From assembly GCA_000787465.1 (NCBI GenBank), contig JSYX01000194.1:1-57012 (forward strand): a stretch of 57,012 nucleotides of DNA, read 5' to 3'. Position numbers and translations under genes: made by a program. The notes under the pieces are model-generated. The model ran no database searches and was not told where the DNA came from. It saw nothing but the letters and a program-made list of their open reading frames with translations. Of the stretch, positions 32,808 to 44,478 are shown in pieces. Position 1 is the first letter of the stretch. Every line of letters starts with the position of its first letter. The stretch comes from Thermomucor indicae-seudaticae. Taxonomy: Eukaryota > Mucoromycota > Mucoromycetes > Mucorales > Lichtheimiaceae.

Positions 32808-35800
32808 TTACAGAGGTGCATTTACTGGCGTTAGAGAAAATACAATATCATCGCTTAAGGTGACAGTCGCTTCTGATGCATCGCCAGCCGATGGTTTTCT
32901 CGAGGTGGTAGGAATTCTGAGCCGGTTCATTATGTACTTGTCAAGCTCAGGGAGATCGGGTTCGAACGAGCGAGCGACCCGTAAGATAATATTGCTCATT
33001 GCTATCACGTCTTTTTGTTAAGCAAGATCTGTGAGACTCGTGGAAAAAGGAAAGGAGCTTACCGGTGCATGAAGATAGATCTAATCTGACTGGGGTCCGT
33101 AGTTTGTAGCATAATGGTACGGAGGGGATGAATTGATGTGACGCGGGCCAATGTAAATGTGTACGCCCATCCGGAAGCACAACCTTCAACGCGGATTAGT
33201 AAGAAAAGAATGGAGCGTAATAACAAGCGACTTGCCTCTATAACAATGTCTTCAATATCGACCAAGTTGTAAAGGTCAGCTTCGAACCAAATTACCACCG
33301 GCACGTTTGGTTGAAAAGAGTAAGGCTTATCGTAATTGGGGACCGGATTCACTATATTGGCTCTTGTCCGCTTGACAGAATTCTTAATATCGATATCTAT
33401 TGGCAAAAAACCCTACACGGGTGACTTAGCAGGACTTTGACTCTCGGCATATGGATGGTTACTTACAGATACGAAGGAATATAAAGCCGACATTTTGGCA
33501 GTTGTTGGAGCAGTGCTTGCTTTCATCAATATTGTTCGGAGGTCTCCCAGCCCTAAATCACGATACACATCCTGTTCCAAGCACCTATTACAATCTCGTA
33601 TTTTTAGCTTACAAGATTATCCAGTAGAGTCTCGTGTCATACTTACTGTTGGATCACGTCGATTCGTTTGGTAAATGCAACCATCATGTTCTGAGTAAAA
33701 AATGAACCGCTACTCGACCTTAGAGAAACCGCATATGAGCAGGCTTATAGTTTTTTATCATCAATTTCTCACTTCTTACAATGGTCTTTGTTTGAAGACT
33801 CCAAACATCCAGATCATGTTCACGAGGACCCGAAAATATACGGCTACTTGCATGTTTCTGGGAGAAAGTCCCAGAAAGGTATGCTGCATCGTATAGGAAA
33901 GACGGAGGAGCTTTGCTGCTGTATCTTGCGCTGTCAGGGCAAAGGTCGGTGATGTACCGCTTTGCTTGATCTACGTAGGATAAAGTGAATGGAGCGAGTT
34001 AAACCATAATCCTTTCCGAGACTGACCTTGAGTACCGTTTCGTAGCATTCAAGGTACAATATAGTCAATTGTGCAATGCCTGTCAACTCTGGCTGCCTGC
34101 TTGCAATATATTCGAAGTTCCTGCCCATACATTCTTTTAGCGGACCGGTTATCGTTGCCCTTGAAGCAAGATTAGTTAACCTTCGTGCCAGCCCTATCGT
34201 GGCATTTGCCGCTGCATAATCAGAAGTCTTTGCTTGCTTCCGTAGAATAAAAAACATATCGGCCATAGTTTCCATATAGCTCTTGGAGTCCATTTCAGAG
34301 TTATGGCTTATAGATGCTTTTAAAACTGTTTAGTGCAAAGTATCGATGGGTGTAAGCGTATAACCACTAACTTTCCATAGGCACGGATAGACCGTGAATC
34401 ACATCGCCTTCCAGCTTGATAGACGCTGCTGTATAAAGTTTCTAGTCTGGTTTAGTTTACCCAGTGCAACCGGTTTGAATATAGTGTACTCACTCGAAGA
34501 TCCGGAAGGTACTCAGGATACTTGGTCTTATAGTAAGCAACGTGACTAAACATGTATCTCGGTATTTTTGACAGGATCTTGTTATCGCTAGAACATGCAT
34601 TGATGATCAATATAACATAGGCAGCATCTGAAAAGACGTTGAGACGTGTGAGCTGTGATTATAGCAGACTTGGATGGAGATATTCAACGTACATGTTGCA
34701 TCTTCAACATTTGGTTCTCTTGGCAAAAATCGAGGATCTAGCTTTAGGATATCGCGCAAATAGTGCTCTGAATGATGCTTTAACATTACTTGTCTTGCAG
34801 CAAAATGTAATTGCTTTCGCTTACCAACATAGCTATGATGTTTTTTCCCAACTCCACTTAAACAGTTGTAGATGGAAAGCTGATCTTCCGGATATCTCTT
34901 CATGTTGTCAATAAGTGCGTCAAGCAAGGTTAACAGCGACTCACGCTCGCTCAAATGAGCAACCCTAAAACAAAGTATTAGCTTAGAATACATAAGCCGT
35001 TATGGAGCGTTCTTACTAACATGATCAATCCATGCGCTGCTTGTCTGGCTAACGCATCATTATCCTTTAATACTCCTAATGCAATCTCTAGCTCTTCCGC
35101 GTTGAACTCCAGCGGCCATCTTGTTCCAATTTTCCGCAGACTCTGTATGGCATTTATCCGTACCGTATCAATTTCGTCGCTGAACATGTCTACTATAATG
35201 TAAAGTGACTCTGTCCTTTAACTTTTTACATGACAGACTTACCGACGAGGCACTCAATTGCTTTATCAACAAGATGGTCATTGTACATGCAAAGTTCACA
35301 TATAGAGTCTAGATAGCGATCATCGTTAAACGGATATGTAAATCATCATGGTTGCTCGTCCGTACCTATCGAAGCATTCCGGACTTCTTGATATTCATCT
35401 TCTAGACCGTGAACAAATGCCCCACAGGCACCAGATTCCATTAGCTGGAATTCGTCCGACTCCACATCAAGGTCCCCTTCAGCTACTGGTATAATCTAAA
35501 AAAGAGATATGGTCATTTAGACTTGATGAGTTTGAAATTATGCACACACGGCATAGAGACCTGTCGTTTGCGTGCAGATCGTCCGACTTTCCGTCGTAAA
35601 TGAGACATGATCTTCTTGCTAAAAGTTTGCGAGAGAACGTTTGGATTAACCTGCTGGTACGAGGCCATTATCACGCATGCTTTAGTCCGCGTTGCAACTG
35701 AGGCATCGTTGACAAGGTCGCAAATTTTCACAAACGCGTCGTCCGTGAGTCTAACCGTTTCTTGGGTTTCGTAACCAAGCCGAAGAGGAATTTCAGGATT

Positions 35801-37225
35801 CAGAGAGCTCAAAACCCTTTTTCAGGGGCTATCAGACCATGTAAGATGGACGTTTGGATGGAAAGTGAAACGTACCAGATCAGGTTAAGTCCCCCTATCC
35901 GTACCTCTTCATAATCATCGCGTAAACAATTAACAGCTAAAGAATATAAAGAAGAGTCTAGCGGAGAACCTCTCAGATGCATATCGACCAGGGCGTCCAG
36001 AGCACTCTACAGAATCAGAAAAAACATGTAGTAGGTAACCGTATCTCAGTCGAGTGTATCGCTTGACATATACCTTTCGCACTTTGTAGTCGTTATCTCG
36101 AACATACAAGCTGATAAGATGCTGTATTTCAAAACGGCTCATTGGCCCTTTCGCTGACTTCACGTATCGCTCCATGACAAAGGGAGAAAGCGAAAGCAAC
36201 TGTACGCATCTGGCTCGAAGATGGTAGTTGAATTTTGCCAACTCTGCGATACTTTTCTGAAAAACTTCGCCAACTATTTTGTTACTTTCTTCGTCTCTAG
36301 GCAGCTCTCTTGCCTTGTCAGCAGTACAGTCAGTGTATCAGAAAGAAAGGGAGATGAGCAACGTCAACTGTCGAACCTTTAGTATACTAGTGATGGCAGT
36401 GTAAAGTCGGCACTGAACTCGCACTGAGGTTGACGATAACTGCAAATAACATGTGTTTAGCAAAGTATATATCTTACGACGTACGTAATAAACCTACTTG
36501 CTCGATCAAAGTTTTGAGCACAACAAACGCGTTTACATAGGGTAGTCTGGACAGTTTTTCAAGAATTGTAACAATAGAAACCTACATGGTCACAAAGTAA
36601 GATGCAAAAGAAAATATCGAACAGAGCATGGCAAAACTTGCTTTGAGATTCTCATGAATATTCTCTCGTAACTTCCGGACGAGGATTTCAGCAACGCGCT
36701 TTTGTTGCTCACTCGACAATATCAGCAATGACTGAGAAATTGATGCAAGACACTTTCAAGACAGAAATAAGCTTTTTTGGCTCTAAGGAATCTGGAATTT
36801 GCAGCAGTTACCTGTATCTGCTGCTGCATTACAGGCGAATCTAAGTCAGCCAAATGAAGCTTAAACGTTTTAGTCAGTATTCTGTTCGATGCTAACCATG
36901 CCAGGCTTGAGCTGACATGCAACGTATCAAAATATCAATAGGCTACCTGTTCCCAAACTACTCCTGGCATTGCCAACTGATTTAAATTTTCCCTAGAGAC
37001 GATTTCATTTTTTAATTCTAAAGGAGATCCCAAGGTCTCGCTGAAAATCCTCTTATTAGGATATTGACAGCAATTTATCAAGAGTCGTCATCAACAACAT
37101 TATTTCCTCTTCGGGACAGAAAAGGAACACAGAATTTCAAAAGTGCGATGGCGTCTGGATCAGTGTACGTACGTTGCCTGTTGCTCATTGCGCAACAATG
37201 AGAGTTCGCTTGCAGTACGTTTCAT
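32808..37225 (-). CDS. INTS4: Integrator complex subunit 4 (INTS4)
   Basis: HEAT-repeat scaffold that in animals holds the INTS9-INTS11 RNA endonuclease of Integrator. Roughly 18 exons give an unbroken INTS4-like order: FNYHLRARCVQLLSLSPFV, LISLYVRDNDYKVRK, RLTDDAFVKICDLVNDASV, TFSKKIMSHLRRK, MESGACGAFVHGLEDEYQEV (a signature stretch), VDMFSDEIDTVRINAIQSLR, ALIDNMKRYPEDQLSIYNCL, YFLPREPNVEDATY-like and YVILIINACSS, then the C-terminal beta domain: YSFQPNVPVVIWFEADL, VVLPDGRTHLHWPASHQF, NIILRVARSFEPDLPEL to SLTPVNAPL. The proposed start MKRTASELSLLRNEQQ (37225) and the junctions of the first three exons are tentative; the next exons (LLILSSEQQKRVAEILVRKL) are clear. Integrator is not found in yeasts, so this is notable. 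Confidence 0.85.
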
Positions 37226-37370
37226 TTGGGCACAAGTCAAAGCCAAAAGTCTCTCTTTTCTGAATCAGCCAATAAAATTGGTTGTAAATAGCTTTTTAGA
37301 ACGCCGCTAGACACACCTAAAAAATAGCGGGCTCGTCAAGAAGTCCTTCACTTTTTCTACCTCACAAAAC
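37226..37370. promoter_or_regulatory. Divergent promoter of INTS4 and the SNF5-like gene
   Basis: 145 bp between the proposed INTS4 start and the SNF5/SFH1 start codon. No TATA box. Both products act in RNA polymerase II transcription, so joint control would make sense, but no known motif was identified. Confidence 0.45.
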
Positions 37371-38903
37371 ATGGACGGCAAGCGGCAAATCCAAGCAATG
37401 CCTCCTGCGCCACAGGGAGCAATGGCTCCTGCACCTCCTACAATGCCAGCACCTTTCAACAACGGACCGCAGTACCAACAGCAACAAGTATATCCGCCTG
37501 TTCAACAACAACCTTTCTTTTCCAACCCATTCATGATGCAGCAGCAATACGGAATGCAGGGTCACATGCCGTATTGGCCACAAATGATGCCGCAGGGATT
37601 AACGAATAGAAACGTGTCACAAAAGATCCAGGGAGTTTACTCCACATATCCAGCCCGCTTGAAGCAGTCCGACGACAACGCGCTCTTGCTTCCCAGCAGT
37701 TACCTGGCCAACAAAAAAGCGCGTTTCGCAACTGAATCCGACGAGGAATTTGATGAGTTTGTGGAGGAATCAGACGAAGGAGGCACACCATCGTCAGGTG
37801 TGCGTACTCGATCAGCAGCAGCAGCGGCAGCGGCAGCTGGAGCTTCTACTACTCCATTCGCACCAGGCAACCAAACTCTGGCACCGCCAACAAAAGAGCT
37901 GCGCAAAGTGGTTCGAAAGAAAAACCATATATATGTTAGTGAGCAAGATCTCGAACGAGCATCACAAATGGAAGAAGTGCTGGTACCGATCAGATTGGAT
38001 ATTGATATGGATGATATCCGACTACGTGATGTCTTTTTGTGGAACATGAACGGTACTACTACTGGTGCTGATTGTTCAGAAAGCAATGCAAAACTCATAA
38101 TAGCTCCTTTCCCTTTATCGCAGAGCAATTCTTGACTCCTGAAAAGTTTGCCGAAATCTTGTGCGAGGATTTAGAGCTGCCAATGGACAAATTCGTTCCC
38201 CTGATTGCCGAATCAATACGCTCCCAAGTTGTGGATTTCGAAGCTATACATGAAGTAGAGCTCCCTGAAGACAGTGTCCGCGTTGTTATCAATGTAAGAA
38301 AAGACCGATGATCCAGAAACACCAGCGGCAAATCAACGCTGACGCTATTGACTATAGCTTGATTTACAAATTGGCAAAGTGAACCTACGTGATCGCTTTG
38401 AATGGAGTTTAGATAACACATCCGGGAACGCTCCGGAAGTGTTTAGCAAGCAGCTGGCTGCCGAGGCAGGTTTAGGTGGTGAATACGTTTCAATCATTGC
38501 GCATGCAATCCGTGAACAGCTGTATCGACATAAAAGACAGTGGGTGGACGAGGTACCGTGTTCTCAAACAACTCGAGATGCGAATGCGTGGTTGAAGAAT
38601 GCTTATTGCTCTACTAGTCACTGGGTGAAGAGTTAGCCGAATCAATATCATCCGGATTCCGAAACATAGAAGAAGCTGAAAGCTGGGCTCCTCAAATGGA
38701 GATATTGTCCAATGAAGAGCTCGAGAAGCTATTGATTGCACAGGAACGCAATATGCGGTAAGTTTCCGTGGACGTATTTTCACAGAATGCAACTCTAATA
38801 ACGTAAACCGTGAAACAGACGGTTACGCCGGGAAACGAGATTTAAGCGTTCCAAACGGCGAATGTCTGCAACTCCTTATAGACGAACATATGACACTCCA
38901 TGA
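37371..38903 (+). CDS. SNF5/SFH1 (SMARCB1/INI1) chromatin-remodelling subunit
   Basis: Core subunit of SWI/SNF or RSC remodellers, nuclear. The N-terminal ~100 residues are Pro-, Gln- and Met-rich (QYQQQQVYPPVQQQPFF); then an acidic stretch (ESDEEFDEFVEESDE) and an eight-Ala run. The SNF5 domain has two repeats: VLVPIRLDIDMDDIRLRDVF with EQFLTPEKFAEILCEDLELP, and LDLQIGKVNLRDRFEWSLDN with EVFSKQLAAEAGLGGEYVSI and AHAIREQLYRHKRQW. The C-terminal exons give LGEELAESISSGFRNIEEAE and a basic tail ending RRMSATPYRRTYDTP; the RRxRRETR pattern and final TP are typical of fungal SFH1/SNF5. Five exons with short introns. Whether it serves RSC or SWI/SNF cannot be decided from the sequence. Confidence 0.92.
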
Positions 38904-39049
38904 TACCGATGCTATCATCGTAATGCCGTCTCTTGTAAATAACTTACATATTATAAGCTTTAGAAGCTGGAAATTTGTTACTTGTCAAAAAAAGACGTAT
39001 CCTTATTTGGCCATCTCCGGGACTTCTTTGATTTGCTTGGCAGTTTCTC

Positions 39050-40765
39050 ATGTTTGTTAGACTTCAAGCAAGTCCATTATTCTCCTTTAATGCCTTAATT
39101 CTTTTGGTGATCGCGGCATTTCTCGCTTGGATTCTTAAAGGTTATCCTGAATGGCGGAGGAAACGAATTCAACGTCGCCAAGAGAATGCTGAAGCAATTG
39201 AGCACTCTGCCAACGGCGGAAACACGAGCACGTCTGCAACAAGGGCAGAAGCCAACAAAAGTACGGTCGATAAAGTTGTGGAAGAAACGAGGTCCAGCGC
39301 GAAGCTGTCAGTAGCGCATTATGTTTTGGCGATGCCTCTTGCAACGGCATACATATGCAGTCGCGTTTTTATCGACTGTTTACGAGCGCTCTTGTATTGG
39401 CTTCTTTGGTCGATGGAGCAGGCTGCCCCAAAAGTAGATGCGTGGCTCTTTGATAAAGTCACTGTTTGGCTGCCTGCCAAAGTTGACCAATGTGAATCAT
39501 GGTGGAATAATCAAGGTGTGCATCTCTGGCAGGCAGCTAAGGCTTACATGGTGCAAAAGGGAGTGCCTGCTACCATTCGATTTATCGACAACTCTTTTAT
39601 GAAAGCTGCTTATGCACTAAGAATGGCATACGACGGATGGAACGAGTTGCGTATGCTGTGGCAACGCCTCTTAGAGCAGCGAGACTGGAGACAGTTTGCT
39701 CTGGATTTGGTCGTGCTTTGGACCGACTTTGTCTGGAAGCCCAGCGTGTGGTTAGCCGCTCGATTATATCGCATTGTGTTTATCCTATTTGTCGGCATGC
39801 ATCGCGTATCGAGATCTATAGCAGATGATGTGATATGGTTATCAAACGTCGCAATCCCAGAGGTATTGAAAATTTTGAAAAACACTCGACTTTATCAACG
39901 GGTACACCGGGGCTTGCATTGGACTCTTCGACTACTAAGGGTCTTTGCCATCGGTTTCTCGAAATCTATACTGTTACCATGTATCACTGGTCTACATCAT
40001 CTTTTTACTCGGCTATCGGTGAGCATTGCAGCTCTAATGAAGTCAAATACGTTTATGGTCAGAGTGAAGAGGATTCGAAGATTGGTCCTTTCACATATGG
40101 TATGGCTTGTCTTGGATCTGTTAGCACTTACCGTATCAGCTATCGCGATCTCGAACTTTCTGACTGCGCATCTCGTTATCCCGGTCTACAGTCGGTTTGT
40201 CGAGGATGCATTACCTCTAATTGTGAAAGCATATACTCGATTGCGGGACAAGATGTGGGATGTTTACCAGCATTACATCGTTCCGGCTTGTATCAAGTTA
40301 TTTCCGTCCATCCGAGAGCCGATTGCCGTTGCATTTACTTTCATTGTCGATAGTCTTTCGAGGCCATACAGAATCATCAGCATCTATTTATCCACGGTCT
40401 CCTCTCGCATGTACAACTGGCTACGTTATCATGGTTCGCACGTACTGGAAGCTTCATTTCGAACAGTTCGAGCTGCCGTGTCTGCAGTGGTTGCAGTGTT
40501 GAGACAGATACTCGGAAGCATACAGGCCACATTAGTAAGACAAGCGCCACTATTAGCAAAAGCTGTGCGGCAAGTTCAAGAACTTCTCACGATGTACGAC
40601 TGGAAAACGTTTGGAGCCGACTTTGCGGAACATGCTGCAACTTTGGGTACCTGGGTGTCCGCACAAGCAGAATTGTTTTTCGCATCTTTGGAAAGAAGTT
40701 TAACCAATTGGATCAAAGAGAACACAGCAGATACCACGAAAGATGATACCAAGAAGAATAATTAA
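39050..40765 (+). CDS. Orphan membrane-associated protein with many amphipathic helices
   Basis: Single exon, 571 residues. An N-terminal hydrophobic segment (FNALILLVIAAFLAWIL, residues about 13-29) is followed by a basic stretch (EWRRKRIQRRQE) and a Ser/Thr-rich linker, then about 430 residues built from repeated Trp-, Val- and Leu-rich segments (VAHYVLAMPLATAYICSRVF; LALTVSAIAISNFLTAHLVI) separated by short basic loops, and a polar tail ending DDTKKNN. The repeating pattern of long amphipathic helices resembles proteins that coat membranes or lipid droplets, but no known family signature is visible. The AXX-rich DNA frame is fully open and codon use matches its neighbours, so it is a real gene. 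Endomembrane or mitochondrial location is a guess. Confidence 0.75.
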   Translation: MFVRLQASPLFSFNALILLVIAAFLAWILKGYPEWRRKRIQRRQENAEAIEHSANGGNTSTSATRAEANKSTVDKVVEETRSSAKLSVAHYVLAMPLATAYICSRVFIDCLRALLYWLLWSMEQAAPKVDAWLFDKVTVWLPAKVDQCESWWNNQGVHLWQAAKAYMVQKGVPATIRFIDNSFMKAAYALRMAYDGWNELRMLWQRLLEQRDWRQFALDLVVLWTDFVWKPSVWLAARLYRIVFILFVGMHRVSRSIADDVIWLSNVAIPEVLKILKNTRLYQRVHRGLHWTLRLLRVFAIGFSKSILLPCITGLHHLFTRLSVSIAALMKSNTFMVRVKRIRRLVLSHMVWLVLDLLALTVSAIAISNFLTAHLVIPVYSRFVEDALPLIVKAYTRLRDKMWDVYQHYIVPACIKLFPSIREPIAVAFTFIVDSLSRPYRIISIYLSTVSSRMYNWLRYHGSHVLEASFRTVRAAVSAVVAVLRQILGSIQATLVRQAPLLAKAVRQVQELLTMYDWKTFGADFAEHAATLGTWVSAQAELFFASLERSLTNWIKENTADTTKDDTKKNN

Positions 40766-41026
40766 AGCTCTAGTCTTTTCCATTCGATCTCGGCGTATGA
40801 ATCATGGCATCAAACAAGTTGCTTTCGTAATAAACTCTGTTATTCATGCGTCGTGTATCATTGAATATGTCGACATATCATCGATAAACGAGCAACTCCA
40901 AACCGAAAAAGAGATCTATTACGACATTAAGTTTGTACAAACGAGCCTATCTATTCATAGACCTCCAGGTTTCGACGAAAAATTCGTGTGGTTAAAGGAG
41001 AGATATACGTCTTCTAAGGATGGCAT

Positions 41027-41280
41027 TTAATGGCTTTCTTCGTGGCCGTCGTCGTGGTGGTGTTCCCAAGGATGTTGCAAGCCCTGTAGCAAATGCAGTA
41101 ATAAGACGCTAATGAATCGCGAACAACAGCTCCTATTGTTATAGTTACCAGAAGAACAGGACCGTCTTGCTTAGCGCGGTACATCATCCAGAACCACATA
41201 GTTGCGCCCAAAGCCTTTCCGGTGAAGCGATGCCAGAAACCGGCAAAGTGAGGATGAAAACCGAATGCAGCACCAGCCAT
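41027..41280 (-). CDS. Small complex I subunit, NDUFB2-like
   Basis: Two exons joined by an intron of about 65 nt. Exon 1 starts MAGAAFGFHPHFAGFWHRFT and contains GKALGATMWFWMMYRAKQDG, one membrane-spanning segment; exon 2 adds GLQHPWEHHHDDGHEESH, a His-rich end. The total is about 62 residues. The W-H-R...G...MWFWMxYRxKxDG...LGxxHPWxxHH pattern is that of the small accessory subunit of mitochondrial NADH:ubiquinone oxidoreductase related to NDUFB2 (AGGG), which sits in the membrane arm. The longer unspliced frame misses the conserved HPW segment, supporting the intron. Convergent with the orphan membrane protein gene. Confidence 0.65.
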
Positions 41281-41909
41281 TTCAGTACACTTGTGTTTTC
41301 CTTGAGTAGTTTGTGCAAGTAATGGGTCGGCGGCGGGACTGTTAAACAAATCTTATACTCCGACCAGGAAGAGGGCAACCATTAAGGCTATGAAGCCTTT
41401 TCTGCGCAGGCGCGTCTTAACGTTTGTGTAAGGAAACATTACAATTTTCGTTGCCACTTTGCGCTGGGGACACCCCATATCTGCGCCAAAATACGAAGTA
41501 ATATGCAATCAAAAAGAGAGTGTACTTGTACTCCATTTATCTCTATTTTTGCGAACGACACGCGTGCCTTTCAATGCACAGGGCCAACACACTGGCTCAA
41601 TCGCACGAACTATCGATAGGAGCGGTAGGAAACTGTCTCTGTATGATGCATCGACTCATTTGAATTTGTGTTTATTAATTGTTCTTTCACCCGCTGCCAG
41701 CAGACGGCCATGCTGAGGAACAGGCTACTCCTGGCTATGCTTATCTTTCCCTCGACTATAATATCGTGCAGGCGACTTGTTTTTAGTAGATGGGATTCTG
41801 CATATTGTATTCATAGGCTGGTATCATTCAAGGTCTGCTTGGATTGATAAATATGGGACTAGCCGCGCTAGTCATCGAATGCAGTCGGCATCCATCCCAT
41901 ATTAACTTA

Positions 41910-42722
41910 CAGTCAGCTCCCGCTTTTTGCAACGGCAAAAAATCCGCAGAATCCGTTGTAACAAACTGGGTGTTGCAAAACCCGGGGGATCCAAAGCAGT
42001 AGGCTACCCACGTGATTAACACGCAAAGTGCAACGCATGTCCTACACTACCGGTCAAACAGTCTGCATGCCGTTAGATAGTCCGAGACATAGCAGGGGTA
42101 TGCAGACTTTTTGACCGGTACTGTATTTCTATAGGAAGGATGACCCGAATAGCTTAGCCAGGATGAACTAATATCCTAACGGACATGATAACAAAGGTGC
42201 CCTATCCACAATTAGCCAACACAGAGAGCATAAGGGTATGTATTGAACAAATGAAACTATAAAGAAAGATTCCATTTGAATACTGTAATTGTGGCCTTCT
42301 TTTCAGCTAAGATACCTCTACAAGCTGCCCTAAGCTCCTGGAGAAACATGGAAACACGCTTTTTAAAAGGGTGCCGCAGGACCATTCTGTTACCATGCAG
42401 AAACTAGCAGCATGGCACAAGGCTTGGCTCACAACATAATACGCGACCATTGATTTCTCAATACTTAACCGAAAAACAAAAGATATGTCTGATGGCCATA
42501 ATAACTGCCTTTCATCATGCTGTGACTGGCCAAGATAGCGGCTAATTTGCTTTGAGCTTTAACTTCTATCGGTCGACTTATACCCCGCTTCAATGCAACG
42601 GCCATCGTTCACGTTGAAAATCGCACAACAATGGGGTGTTGCAAAACTCTGTAACAGTTTTTAAGTATTCCCTGATGCTGGTTGCAAAAAATCCGGGTGT
42701 TGCAAAAACCGCGGGCTGACTG
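41910..42722. mobile_element. 813-bp non-autonomous DNA transposon with terminal inverted repeats
   Basis: The left end begins CAGTCAGCTCCCGCTTTTTG and the reverse complement of the right end begins CAGTCAGCCCGCGGTTTTTG, followed on both sides by CAAC. A TA dinucleotide flanks each end (41908-41909 and 42723-42724). Further copies of a TTGCAAAA-type motif lie just inside both ends. There is no transposase frame, so it must depend on an enzyme supplied elsewhere. The TA target and CAGT start point to the Tc1/mariner/pogo superfamily. Confidence 0.75.
42045..42123. mobile_element. 79-bp minimal inverted-repeat element nested in the larger transposon
   Basis: Two inverted repeats of about 27 bp (left CTACCGGTCAAACAGTCTGC; right, reverse-complemented, GTACCGGTCAAAAAGTCTGC) enclose only about 25 bp. 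TA dinucleotides flank both ends. The ACCGGTCAAA terminus is characteristic of Tc1-family elements. The whole element would fold into one hairpin. Confidence 0.75.
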
Positions 42723-43159
42723 TATCTTGTCAATTCCTGTCTGTGCACACAGTCGCTTAAACTTAGGCGAGGTCTGGAATTCATCCCGGAATTCAAGTCA
42801 CCAGCTATTCCTCCAAATATTGCAACCTGTGATAAAAACGCATCAAAATAAAAAAATAAAGACAAAGATGCCGGTGAGATTTAAAAGAGAGATAAGATGC
42901 GTTTTATTGAGAGGATTGCACTTCCACTTTATAGAAGACAGAAGGATAATGTTTTAGGAGCTTAATACACAAACTCGTTGGTACAAGGAGTGAGTGCGTG
43001 TATGTGTCAGCAGGAGGATGGATTCCAATGAGGTGGTGCTGACCCAGAAACAGCACGACTAATTGTTTATTTATTATTCTGAATCAATTACTGTTTTCAC
43101 TGGCGGATCGCACCAATAATCGGTATGTTTGGGCCGTATATTATTGTACGGATACAACA

Positions 43160-44438
43160 CACATGAGGGCTGCGAAAATGAGCACGCAAAGCAGCAGTTT
43201 TCTTGTCCCGAGCCGAAAACGTCGACGTTCAGAAGGGCTATGAAGGCAACCATGGTCAGGATGAAGAAGACTGCGTTGTAGACTTGGGCAGCTGGCAAAG
43301 CGAACCGGGTGAAAGGAATAACGTAGCATTTGGAAGGTTCTTTGACGCAAGCGTCCGCAGTTTTGTGTTCTCGACCGATCATGTCATTCCGAACCATGTT
43401 GCAATGGTACATGATTTGCTTTTGGGTTACTCAAGCTTGTCATTTACCTCTCAAAAAGTATCGCACGGATCCGTTTCGCGGAAGGCAACCTGCACGGTTC
43501 GTCCCATTTGTGCCGTCCCATTTAATAAGCGTGACAGCGGGCGTCCCAATTGACTGTCCCGACCGGGTCTCCGGTTGGACACCTGTCCAGTTCCATTAAG
43601 AGCGCTAACCTAGACGTGTCCATTGTAGAATGTGTCAGCCCATATACGCTCCAGTCGTTCAATTTGTTTTGGTAACAATTCAGTTGTGGCAGGCGTAAGC
43701 GGATATGATTCCGCAACCATCTTCTTATTGTAAGCCTCTCGAAGATTGCCGTCGAGCACTTTGTCGTGCTTTTTCAAGATTTTGTTGAAACCAGTTCGGT
43801 TCAGCTCAACGTAGGCTTCCAGCTCTGACAAAGACAAGTAGAGCGCAATTAGCTGTGACCGGATGTCAATCAGGCAGTCGACGTCAAGGACAGAACTATC
43901 GGCGCTCTTTCCACTGGTATAGGACGCAAATGACGTACGCCTACTGCGAACAGGTTGCATGGGACGACTTCCATTGGCAGTAGGGTGCTTGATCTGCTCT
44001 ACGACGACATGGGGAGTCGAGTCGATGCGTTCTAGTGTGTAATCAAATTCGGAAGAGGTAGGCGGTGGATCCTGGCTTGTCGCAATGGGCAAAATGCGCA
44101 CAAGCTCCTCAATACTCCTGAACAGCTCCTGCACCTTCTTCCTGTATAATTCGATGACTTTCTTAACTGCAAATCCAGCGCCGTCAGAAATCGACTTTCG
44201 TCTTCTTTCCGCTGTTCGGAAGGTATGTTTCAATGTCATTTGGTCGTCGGCAGGATGCATATTCAACACGTTCTTTTTCAGTTTGAAATATCAACTTCTT
44301 CAGTTAATCGTAGCTGGTAACCGCGATCTTATTCAGTCGATAAAATTTCGGTATAATCTTTGCCGACATAACTTACGCGATGTAATGATCAATCCACTCA
44401 GGGACAGCACTGAAACACAGAGTCGGTGCAAACTTCAT
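43160..44438 (-). pseudogene. Broken segmental copy of the SPX phosphate transporter gene
   Basis: Reading leftwards, the copy starts with the equivalent of exon 1 (MKFAPTLCFSAVPEWIDHYI) and keeps the first intron of the parent at 10119, so it arose by DNA duplication, not from mRNA. It continues through the SPX region (FRSIEELVRILP, SLSELEAYVELNRTGFNKIL, REAYNKKMVAESYPL) to the first membrane helix (FTRFALPAAQVYNAVFFIL), where similarity stops near 43160. It is dead: the codon after the splice junction Tyr-Asp is a stop (Gln in the parent), frames shift before residue 60, about 130 bp are inserted near 43440-43610, and the whole transport domain is missing. SPX-derived fragments could still be transcribed but no intact product is possible. 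Confidence 0.88.
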
Positions 44439-44478
44439 GGATTTTCAGTATAGAGGAAAAGGGGATGTAAAAGAGTAG

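Noticed and set aside
32940..32980. Possible tRNA T-arm (GGTTCGAAC-like sequence)
   Set aside because: It lies inside the coding sequence of INTS4, and no matching acceptor or anticodon arms are present.
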